Assembly (NCBI GenBank): GCA_903898475.1
Contig: CAIUFU010000139.1
Location: 1 to 8,149, forward strand
Source of the DNA: an uncultured Alphaproteobacteria bacterium
GTDB lineage: Bacteria > Pseudomonadota > Alphaproteobacteria > Rickettsiales > UBA1997
Reading direction: 5' to 3'
Length of the DNA stretch: 8,149 bases
Made by a program: the position numbers and the translations under genes. This document shows positions 1 through 5,664 of this stretch, piece by piece. Each line of letters starts with the position of its first letter. The first letter of the stretch is position 1. A model generated the notes under the pieces. It saw only the letters and a list, made by a program, of their open reading frames with translations, ran no database searches and had not been told where the DNA came from.

Positions 1-25
1 ATGGGCCGGAACCTCAGTTTTCAGG

Positions 26-59
26 CCCTTCGACGACGCACTTCGTGCTTTGCTCAGGG
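26..59. repeat. Imperfect palindromic repeat, CCCTTCGAC...GCTCAGGG family
   Basis: An inverted structure begins with CCCTTCGAC (26-34) and ends with GCTCAGGG (52-59). It carries a small inner hairpin, GCAC-TTC-GTGC, at 38-48. The outer CCCT/AGGG arms pair exactly, while the middle pairs only in part. The arms match those of the cleaner palindrome at 6721-6757 (CCTTCGAC...GCTCAGG), so both appear to belong to one dispersed family of short palindromes of the kind scattered through many proteobacterial genomes. A further short inverted pair, GGGCC (3-7) and GGCCC (24-28), lies just upstream. The element sits about 35 bases before yajQ and could form a hairpin in a transcript read from upstream. 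Any terminator or processing role is inference. Confidence 0.6.
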
Positions 60-95
60 ACCTATAAAATTGCTAACAACTTAAATTAATTTTTT

Positions 96-587
96 ATGCC
101 TAGCTTCGACATCGTTTCAAAAATCGACATTCAAGAAATCGACAATGTGGTGAACTCAACATTGCGCGAACTTACTAATCGCTACGATTTTAAAGGCTCT
201 CCCTTCACGATTGAGCTCAAAATCAAAGATAATTTGATTAATCTTGCGGCAGATAGCGAATATAAATTGGGGCAAATCTGCGATTCACTGAAAGTGTTTT
301 GCGTAAGACGCAACATTGATCCGCGCGCTTTGGATATTCAAAAAGAAGAAAAAGCCGGCGGCAACACTTTCAGACAAGAAATCAAATTGAAAAATGGCAT
401 TGAGCAAGAAGTTGCTAAAAAAATCGTCAAACAATTCAAAGATTCAAAAATGAAAGTTCAGGCTTCAATCAAAGGCGACGAAGTGCGCGTTGATGGGAAA
501 AAACGCGATGATTTGCAAGAGGCAATGGCCTTGCTTCGCGGCACTACTTACGATACTCCGCTGCAATTTATTAATTTTCGCGACTAA
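96..587 (+). CDS. yajQ: YajQ family nucleotide-binding protein (DUF520)
   Basis: This 163-residue protein is full length for the YajQ/DUF520 family, small cytoplasmic proteins with two ferredoxin-like folds. Some members bind cyclic di-GMP or other nucleotides and act as effectors; whether this one does cannot be read from the sequence. Hallmarks are all present: PSFDIVSK at the N-terminus, RYDFKGS at 29-35, the EKAGGNTFRQEI stretch at 85-96, VRVDGKKRDDLQ around 130-141, and the family's QFINFRD ending at 157-163. The ATG at 96 fits because family proteins begin M-PSFD. No Shine-Dalgarno sequence precedes it; the leader is A/T only for about 20 bases. The gene is followed after 5 bases by an unknown gene, suggesting co-transcription. 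No defects are seen. Confidence 0.95.
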   Translation: MPSFDIVSKIDIQEIDNVVNSTLRELTNRYDFKGSPFTIELKIKDNLINLAADSEYKLGQICDSLKVFCVRRNIDPRALDIQKEEKAGGNTFRQEIKLKNGIEQEVAKKIVKQFKDSKMKVQASIKGDEVRVDGKKRDDLQEAMALLRGTTYDTPLQFINFRD

Positions 588-592
588 ATTTT

Positions 593-1204
593 ATGGCAAA
601 CTGGCTAGCAACAAAATTGGACTCTGCGATTAATTTCATTACTAAGGCTGGAGAAGCTATTAGCGAAAATCCGGCCTTTAAGACTACGAAATTTTTTACC
701 CGACTTCTTTTTGGAATTCCTCTTGGAGCAGTCAGACTTCTTGCGGTTGACCTACCAATTCAGCTCTGTGTTACTGCGGCAAGAATAGCTCACACCACGT
801 CTTTTACGACATTGTGGAAAGGCATTAGCGATAAGAAGGTTGATCCATTCTATGAAGATCTTAGCGAGAAAGCTCGCGCCATGACTAATAATTTCGTCAA
901 AGGTTTTATGTTTGGAGCTTGGCTTGATATAGCTAATACAGCGAAAGGTTATATGGAAAATTATCAGTCAGAAAATTTTGGTACCGCAAATACACCCGGC
1001 GCACTTAACGAAAAAGAGAACCAAGCAACTACAAGCCCAGAAAAAGCGGAAGATTTTATTAAGGAGCAAAGTCGACTAGCATCTACTAGTAGGATCGACG
1101 GAAAAGAACCAAGTTCTTTTTTTGCTCCTACGTCAGCCAAAGGACCTGCCAGCCAAGGGTTTGATGATGTTGTGCTAGGCGCCTCAAAAAGCAGAACTCG
1201 CTAA
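593..1204 (+). CDS. Hypothetical protein, amphipathic N-terminal half and low-complexity tail
   Basis: I do not recognise this 203-residue protein. It starts 5 bases after yajQ stops, so the two are probably co-transcribed. There is no cleavable signal peptide. Residues about 34-66 form a moderately hydrophobic stretch (FFTRLLFGIPLGAVRLLAVD and onward) that may be a membrane-associating or hairpin segment, and 101-115 (FVKGFMFGAWLDIA) is a second one. Residues from about 125 to the end are polar, rich in Ser, Thr, Ala, Glu and Lys, and look disordered. This layout (compact amphipathic region plus flexible tail) occurs in secreted effectors of host-associated bacteria and in small membrane-associated proteins; neither is demonstrated. 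Its stop overlaps by 4 bases the stop of the convergent thiS. Codon use resembles the neighbours, arguing for a real gene. Confidence 0.75.
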   Translation: MANWLATKLDSAINFITKAGEAISENPAFKTTKFFTRLLFGIPLGAVRLLAVDLPIQLCVTAARIAHTTSFTTLWKGISDKKVDPFYEDLSEKARAMTNNFVKGFMFGAWLDIANTAKGYMENYQSENFGTANTPGALNEKENQATTSPEKAEDFIKEQSRLASTSRIDGKEPSSFFAPTSAKGPASQGFDDVVLGASKSRTR

Positions 1205-1410
1205 CCACCACCAATGAAATGCACAATCTCCACCCGACTTCCCTCATCCAACATCACTTCTAAAAACTGATCGCAATTCACAATTTCTAAATCTTTTTCC
1301 ACGGCAATTTTTTTCACATCAAGTTCCAGCTCCAAAATCAATTGCGCTACGCTCATTTTGCTTTGCAAAATTTTTTCCTCGCCATTGAGGATGATTTTTA
1401 TTTTTGACAT
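1201..1410 (-). CDS. thiS: ThiS sulfur carrier protein
   Basis: This 69-residue protein has the size and fold pattern of ThiS, a ubiquitin-like protein whose C-terminal glycine is adenylated by ThiF and thiocarboxylated to donate sulfur for the thiazole ring of thiamine. Visible features are the opening strand IKIILNGEEK, a helix around VAQLILELEL (21-30), the IAVEKDLEIV strand region, and the diagnostic ending VEIVHFIGGG with the terminal glycines needed for activation. It is the only minus-strand gene in the window, convergent with the hypothetical gene (stops overlap) and divergent from lptF. No thiG, thiF, thiE or thiO lies beside it, although ThiS normally works with ThiG. A MoaD-like or other ubiquitin-like sulfur carrier is the alternative, but the VHFIGGG ending favours ThiS. 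Confidence 0.88.
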   Translation of the reverse strand: MSKIKIILNGEEKILQSKMSVAQLILELELDVKKIAVEKDLEIVNCDQFLEVMLDEGSRVEIVHFIGGG

Positions 1411-1489
1411 GCTGATTAAAATTAAGAATTTAAGCTCGTTGCATGCATTTTTATAAAAACAATTTTTAATTCGTAATTCTTAAAGTCCC
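1411..1489. promoter_or_regulatory. Divergent thiS/lptF intergenic spacer with inverted repeat
   Basis: This 79-base, very AT-rich spacer separates two divergent start codons, so promoters for both thiS and lptF most likely lie in or near it. It holds an exact 9-base inverted repeat, TTAAGAATT (1422-1430) and AATTCTTAA (1475-1483), arms 44 bases apart, and a central palindrome TGCATGCA (1440-1447). A TATAAA occurs at 1452-1457. I cannot assign -35/-10 pairs with acceptable spacing on either strand. The repeat could be an operator or a chance result of AT-richness. Confidence 0.35.
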
Positions 1490-2575
1490 TTGAACCTCTA
1501 TTCACGCTACATTTTCACAAAAACCGTCACAGGTTTTGCCGGCTTCATCTCAATTTTGATTTCTTTAATCTGGTTTAGTCGCGCCATCGGATTGGTCAGA
1601 TATGTCACTGAAAATGGCGTTAAGCTAAGTCAGTTTCTCTACCTCTTCGTTTTGATTTTGCCTTGGCTACTTTTATTCATTATTCCGGTCTCGATTTTCG
1701 CGGCGATTTTAATGATTTACAGCCGCCTCATCAGCAGCAATGAAATCACTATTTTAAAAAATTCCGGATTAACCAAGTTAGCAATTTGTCGTCCTATCGC
1801 CGGATTTGCCATCATCTGCTCAGTATTCTGCTTTTTGATTTCGTTTTATTTAATGCCTTTTGCTAACCAGCAATTGCGCCTTTTGCGTTTTGATTTTCGC
1901 AATAATTACACCAGCTTGGCTTTCAATCCGCAAACTTTTGAAACTCTAAATAATTTAACGATTTACGCCAAAAATCGTGACGAAAAAAATAATCTTTTCG
2001 GCATTTTACTACACGACGAGCGCTCCAAAAAATATTCAATCACCATCACCGCGCAAAAAGGCAATATCGTTGCCGAAGAAAGCTCAGCGCTGCTCTACAT
2101 GGAAGATGGCACTGTGCAAAAATTTAATAATGAAGATAATAAATCAGAAATTCTCAATTTTGACAATTACGTCTTCAACCTCACTGAAGGTAAGCAAAAT
2201 AACCACACGCCACGCTGGAATGCTAAAGAGCGCTTCTTTCAAGATTTGCTCGAACCCGAAGCCGACACTGACTACCTTGAACTAGAAAAATTCCGCGCCG
2301 AAATTCACCAAAGAATTGTCTTTCCTCTCTTTCCGATAATTTTTTCGCTAATTGCCTTATCTTGCATTTTGCACGGCCAGTTCAGCCGCAAAGGCACTTT
2401 GTCTAACGTTTTAATGGCAATTTTTATCGCGACAGTTTTTTTAGCCACCACCCTAACCTTCTGCGATTTAATCGCTTCGGCTCCGGGATGCATTCCACTT
2501 TTATATCTTAACGTCGCCTTGTTCATTGCGGTGAGCTTGAAATTCTTAACCAATAACTACCGCAAAAAATCATGA
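1490..2575 (+). CDS. lptF: LptF, permease subunit of the LPS export ABC transporter
   Basis: This 361-residue inner-membrane protein belongs to the YjgP/YjgQ family. With LptG and the ATPase dimer LptB2 it extracts lipopolysaccharide from the inner membrane and hands it to the LptC-LptA bridge. The layout is typical: three membrane segments near 13-33, 50-76 and 101-123, a periplasmic beta-jellyroll region (about 125-270), then three more segments near 275-295, 305-326 and 334-352. SSNEITILKNSG (82-93) is the cytoplasmic coupling-helix region that contacts LptB, and EIHQRIVFPLFP (271-282) is a family-typical entry to the fourth segment. The start is TTG: an in-frame TAA lies at 1481-1483 and the next ATG would delete the first membrane helix. 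The gene overlaps lptG by ATGA, implying translational coupling. Assignment as F rather than G rests on gene order and sequence pattern. Confidence 0.92.
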   Translation: MNLYSRYIFTKTVTGFAGFISILISLIWFSRAIGLVRYVTENGVKLSQFLYLFVLILPWLLLFIIPVSIFAAILMIYSRLISSNEITILKNSGLTKLAICRPIAGFAIICSVFCFLISFYLMPFANQQLRLLRFDFRNNYTSLAFNPQTFETLNNLTIYAKNRDEKNNLFGILLHDERSKKYSITITAQKGNIVAEESSALLYMEDGTVQKFNNEDNKSEILNFDNYVFNLTEGKQNNHTPRWNAKERFFQDLLEPEADTDYLELEKFRAEIHQRIVFPLFPIIFSLIALSCILHGQFSRKGTLSNVLMAIFIATVFLATTLTFCDLIASAPGCIPLLYLNVALFIAVSLKFLTNNYRKKS

Positions 2576-3684
2576 GAAGTTTCCGGCTAATAAATATCTA
2601 CATCGCCAAAAGTTTTTTGCTGCGCTTTGCCCAAATCACCCTTGGTTTTTCGCTGCTGATTTTCTTCATTAATCTGATCGATTTACTTGAAAGAATGCGC
2701 GATTCTGGCGCACCTTTTTACGCCGTTGCCTTCATGGCTTTGCTACAAATTCCAAGTTTCTTAAATGACATCGTGCCTTCTCTGGTGCTGATCTCGGCTA
2801 TTATTTCTTTTTTTCTGCTTTCGTCAAAAAGCGAAATCACCATCATTCGAATGAGTGGTTTTTCGCTGTGGCAAATATTGCGCCCATTATCTTGCGCCGC
2901 CTTACTTTTAGGAGTTTTTTGGGTGACAGTTTTTGGCTCACTTTCAATTCAAATGACCAAAAAATTTCACCATCTCGAAGGCAAATATACCCGCAACGAA
3001 ACGAGAGAAGTGATCGCCCCTTCCAACGGCGTCTGGCTTAAACAAACCAATATCGAGAAGCCCGAAGAAGAGCTGATCATTCAGTCAAAAAAAGTTTATC
3101 GCGAAAATTTTGAATTTGACGGCGTGACTTTTTGGTTTTTCAACAAAGAAGGTCAATTCTACAAAAAAATCGATGCCGCCTCCATGATCTTGCAAGAAGG
3201 CTATTGGCTGCTTGAGGATGCCACAATTAACGATGACAAGCTGATTAATAAAAATCTCAAAAGCATAAAAATTCCAACCAACCTAAAAGCCGATTTCGTC
3301 ATGCAAAAAGTTGTGAACAACTTTCAAAATGTGCGTTTATTTTCAATTTTTGAACTCCCAACTTTAATCACCGACCTTCAATCTGCAGGCTTTAACTCCA
3401 CAAAATTTAAAGTTTATTTGCACTCACTGCTCAGCAAACCTTTGCTATTTTTAGCGATGATTTTTATCGCCTGTTATTTCGGCCTAAATCACGTGCGCAA
3501 TCAAAATACCACTTTGATGATTTTTCTCGGCATCGTTGCCGGCCTAATCCTCTACATCATTTCCAGCATTATTACCTCTTTGGGATCTTCGGGATTAATT
3601 CCAATCTTCGCCTCAACTTGGGTAATCGCAATTATCTGTCTGGCGATTGGCACGCTGCTAATTTACAACAAGGAAACTCTCTAA
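2572..3684 (+). CDS. lptG: LptG, permease subunit of the LPS export ABC transporter
   Basis: This 370-residue partner of LptF has the same architecture: membrane segments near 15-37, 50-83 and 101-123, a periplasmic jellyroll domain (about 125-275), then segments near 288-306, 313-335 and 343-364. SKSEITIIRMSGFSLWQ (85-101) is the coupling-helix region facing LptB. The stretch LLSKPLLFLAMIFIA (286-300) matches the usual LptG fourth membrane segment. The start codon is fixed by the ATGA overlap with lptF. Together the two form the heterodimeric channel that loads LPS onto the periplasmic bridge, so the organism probably makes LPS. lptB, lptC and lptA are not in the window. A weak stem-loop with a T-run follows. 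Confidence 0.93.
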   Translation: MRSFRLINIYIAKSFLLRFAQITLGFSLLIFFINLIDLLERMRDSGAPFYAVAFMALLQIPSFLNDIVPSLVLISAIISFFLLSSKSEITIIRMSGFSLWQILRPLSCAALLLGVFWVTVFGSLSIQMTKKFHHLEGKYTRNETREVIAPSNGVWLKQTNIEKPEEELIIQSKKVYRENFEFDGVTFWFFNKEGQFYKKIDAASMILQEGYWLLEDATINDDKLINKNLKSIKIPTNLKADFVMQKVVNNFQNVRLFSIFELPTLITDLQSAGFNSTKFKVYLHSLLSKPLLFLAMIFIACYFGLNHVRNQNTTLMIFLGIVAGLILYIISSIITSLGSSGLIPIFASTWVIAIICLAIGTLLIYNKETL

Positions 3685-3693
3685 AAATTATTG

Positions 3694-3724
3694 CTATTTA
3701 AGCCTTTTAAAAAAATAGTTTTTT
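3694..3724 (+). terminator. Possible weak terminator after lptG
   Basis: A short, AT-rich inverted repeat, CTATTT (3694-3699) and AAATAG (3713-3718), is followed at once by six T residues (3719-3724). The position 10 bases past the lptG stop fits an intrinsic terminator, but the stem has little GC and a 13-base loop, so it would be weak at best. The rest of the 86-base gap (3725-3770) holds no feature I can name, though a promoter for the following lipoprotein gene would be expected in it. Confidence 0.3.
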
Positions 3725-3770
3725 CGACTTCAAAACGAGTCAGAATTCTCACCTTAAAAATCACAAAAAT

Positions 3771-4439
3771 ATGAAAAATAAATTCCTTACCGCAGTTGCA
3801 ATCACTGCTTTGTCTTTGTCATTTTCTTGCGGACATAAAACTGAAACTCCAAATATTAACGCCAAAAACGAATTGTCGAATTTGCCAAATTGGGTAATCG
3901 ATCCTTCAGTTGAAAACGGCGTTGGCGGAGTTGGTATCGCGGCTCCTTCTAAAGGTGGATTACAATTTCAAATTCCAAAAGCCGAGCTTGACGCTAAAGC
4001 AAATATTGCTGCCACCATCCAATCTGAAATCAGCCGCATTACCAAAAATTCTTTAAGATCAGCTCAAGTAAATGGCGCTGACGATGTTGAAGAATTTTTC
4101 GCTCAAGCAACCAAAGAAGTGGTAAAAAATCTGCCCCTTTCTGGTGTAAAAAGAGTAAACATGTTTAAGTCACCAGACGGCACTCTTTACATCCAAATGG
4201 TTTTGAAAAACGAAGATTACAGCAAGTTTTTGGAAGCCAGCGAAAAAACTTTCGCAGCGCGCGCAGCTAAGTCTAACTTAGGTCGCGAGAATATTACTAA
4301 AACTCAAGCCGCAACTAAAGAGTTGTTTGATGAATTGGAGAAAGAAAGAGATGTGAAGGCTAAGAATCTTGAAATTGCTGATACGAAAGAAGGTAAAACT
4401 TTGGACAACAGCACTGCAGTTAACAAAGCTAAAAACTAA
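3771..4439 (+). CDS. LPP20-like lipoprotein
   Basis: This 222-residue protein begins with a lipoprotein signal: KNK, a hydrophobic stretch, and a lipobox ending in FSC with the lipidated cysteine at 20. The residue after Cys is Gly, not Asp, so outer-membrane sorting by Lol is expected. Residues about 38-155 resemble the LPP20 family: LPNWVIDP (38-45), a glycine-rich GVGGVGIA strand, a helix with repeated alanines (AELDAKANIAATIQSEI, 71-87) and a terminal strand TLYIQMVLKN. Known relatives include Helicobacter Lpp20 and Vibrio FlgP, an outer-membrane flagellar ring lipoprotein. Residues 160-222 are a charged, Lys/Glu-rich tail likely to be helical or disordered. A strong terminator follows, so this gene may form its own transcript. 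A second LPP20-like lipoprotein lies downstream. Function unknown. Confidence 0.75.
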   Translation: MKNKFLTAVAITALSLSFSCGHKTETPNINAKNELSNLPNWVIDPSVENGVGGVGIAAPSKGGLQFQIPKAELDAKANIAATIQSEISRITKNSLRSAQVNGADDVEEFFAQATKEVVKNLPLSGVKRVNMFKSPDGTLYIQMVLKNEDYSKFLEASEKTFAARAAKSNLGRENITKTQAATKELFDELEKERDVKAKNLEIADTKEGKTLDNSTAVNKAKN

Positions 4440-4452
4440 ATTTAATTCTCGT

Positions 4453-4484
4453 AAATAACTGACCCACCATGGGTCAGTTATTTT
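4453..4484 (+). terminator. Strong Rho-independent terminator-like hairpin
   Basis: A perfect 14-base-pair stem, 4453-4466 against 4470-4483, closes a CCA loop and contains an eight-pair core CTGACCCA/TGGGTCAG. The right arm ends in TTATTTT, giving a short U-rich tail. It sits 13 bases after the stop of the LPP20-like gene and 20 bases before the next start. The stem is nearly symmetrical in base content, so it could also work on the minus strand (AAATAA at the other end), where no gene is seen. It should separate the first lipoprotein gene from the next three, or act as an attenuator. Confidence 0.8.
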
Positions 4485-4503
4485 AAACAAAGAAACCAAG
4501 CCA

Positions 4504-4668
4504 ATGACCAAAAAACTCCTAACCATTCTCACTCTAGTTTTACTCACCTCCTGCCAATCTTTCGCCCACCGCGAAGCAGAAAAATCAGCCAAAGCCGCCA
4601 GCGCCGCATCTCGCATTAATGACGGACAAAGCAATTCTCAAAGCGTTTTTAAAGAGCTCGATGAATAA
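4504..4668 (+). CDS. Small lipoprotein, 54 residues
   Basis: An ATG at 4504 opens a 54-codon frame beginning MTKKLLTILTLVLLTSCQSF: a short basic start, a hydrophobic core and a clean lipobox LTSC with the cysteine at 17. The mature part is only 38 residues, mostly polar and alanine/serine-rich (HREAEKSAKAASAASRIND), likely helical, ending in KELDE. Gln after Cys predicts outer-membrane sorting. Its last codons overlap by 8 bases (4661-4668, ATGAATAA) the start of the next lipoprotein gene, suggesting translational coupling. Small entericidin-like or Lpp-like lipoproteins are a loose analogy only; I recognise no family. That a perfect lipoprotein signal sits in frame immediately before another lipoprotein gene is the main support for its reality. 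Confidence 0.7.
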   Translation: MTKKLLTILTLVLLTSCQSFAHREAEKSAKAASAASRINDGQSNSQSVFKELDE

Positions 4669-5644
4669 ATTAATTTCTGCTTTCAGCATTTTTGCATTTT
4701 TTCTTGCCGCTTCTTGCGCTTCTAACTCAAATAAAAACGACGGCAATCCTTCTTGGTACGTCACACCAACTCAAAATAATTCCGAAAATCTTTACGGTGT
4801 TTCAACCGGACAAACTCTCGAAGAAGCCACAAAATACGCTTTGGCTGATGCCGCCTCGCGCTTAATGGTTAGCCTTTCGGCCGAAACAACTTTGACTCGC
4901 GAAGAAAATAATTCGAGCGCACGCGAAGAGATGCGCCAGAAGGTGCGCCAAAATATTGAAAAAATCAGTTTCACCGGTTTCAAAGTTACGCGCAGCCAAA
5001 AATCCGGCGTGCAAGTTTTTATCGAAGTTGAAATTAAGCGTGATCCTTTCTTGCGCGAACAAAGAGAGCGCATCGAATTTTTAGAGAAAAAAATTAGCGA
5101 TTTAGACAAAAATTCTGTCGGCAAAAACACCATTCAAAGACGCAACTCTTTGTTAAAAATTTTAGATTTGGGTAAAGAGCTTGAGCTAAAAAGCCGCATC
5201 CTTTCTGGCGCCGGAGCCAATGTTGATTTAAAAGAAAAACTAACTCGCCTTGCCGATTTTTCGAATCAGTTAGAAAAACTTTCCGATAAAATCGAATTTT
5301 ATTTCGAAATAAATTCACCAAAAGAAATCGCCAAAATTATTCGTAGTGCCCTCAATAAAGAAAAATTAAAAATCTCCCCCAGCCGCAATGAATCTAACGC
5401 CAACCAAGTTGTAATTCGGGTTAAATCCAGCAGCAGATCCAATAAAATCTACGAAGCTTTTTTGACTAAATTAGAAATCGATTTTGAAAATCTCGCTGAT
5501 GGCAAAGTGGTTGCAAGCAACTCAGTTGAAGTTACGGGAAGCTCAAGCATTAGCGAAAACGAAGCCGAAGCTGCAGCGCTTAGCACCCTTGCTGAGAAAA
5601 TTGCCCGCGATGGAATTTTAAAAATTATTGGAATTACCGACTAA
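4661..5644 (+). CDS. LPP20-like lipoprotein, large form
   Basis: This 327-residue lipoprotein starts MNKLISAFSIFAFFLAASCA, with lipobox AASC and lipidated Cys at 19. An in-frame ATG at 4619 would add 14 residues before the signal and lies inside the small lipoprotein gene, so 4661 is preferred. Residues 29-130 resemble LPP20: NPSWYVTP (29-36), LYGVSTGQTLEEATKYALADAA (44-65) and VQVFIEVEIKRDPF (117-130). A charged helical region with coiled-coil character follows (about 130-215, LREQRERIEFLEKKISDLDK at its start). Residues 215-327 form a second domain whose end (GSSSISENEAEAAALSTLAEKI, 293-314) has an alanine-rich helix like that of LPP20. It is probably anchored in the outer membrane facing the periplasm. 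Paralogy with the 3771-4439 product is plausible but their lengths differ greatly. Function unknown. Confidence 0.75.
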   Translation: MNKLISAFSIFAFFLAASCASNSNKNDGNPSWYVTPTQNNSENLYGVSTGQTLEEATKYALADAASRLMVSLSAETTLTREENNSSAREEMRQKVRQNIEKISFTGFKVTRSQKSGVQVFIEVEIKRDPFLREQRERIEFLEKKISDLDKNSVGKNTIQRRNSLLKILDLGKELELKSRILSGAGANVDLKEKLTRLADFSNQLEKLSDKIEFYFEINSPKEIAKIIRSALNKEKLKISPSRNESNANQVVIRVKSSSRSNKIYEAFLTKLEIDFENLADGKVVASNSVEVTGSSSISENEAEAAALSTLAEKIARDGILKIIGITD

Positions 5645-5664
5645 ATCTAGAACCCTTAAGAAAC

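Noticed and set aside
1411..1489. TPP riboswitch upstream of thiS
   Set aside because: The spacer is only 79 bases, AT-rich, and lacks the conserved CUGAGA and related THI-box elements.
1977..2285. Plus-strand 102-codon frame inside lptF
   Set aside because: It is an out-of-frame reading of the conserved LptF periplasmic region, with low-complexity lysine- and serine-rich content.
4278..4634. Minus-strand frame of 118 codons opposite the terminator and two lipoprotein genes
   Set aside because: It runs through a perfect terminator hairpin and opposite two genes with clear lipoprotein signals, and its product resembles no protein family I know.
4792..5133. Minus-strand frames opposite the large LPP20-like gene
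   Set aside because: They are antisense shadows of a gene with a clear signal and domain pattern; their products have no domain and no plausible start context.
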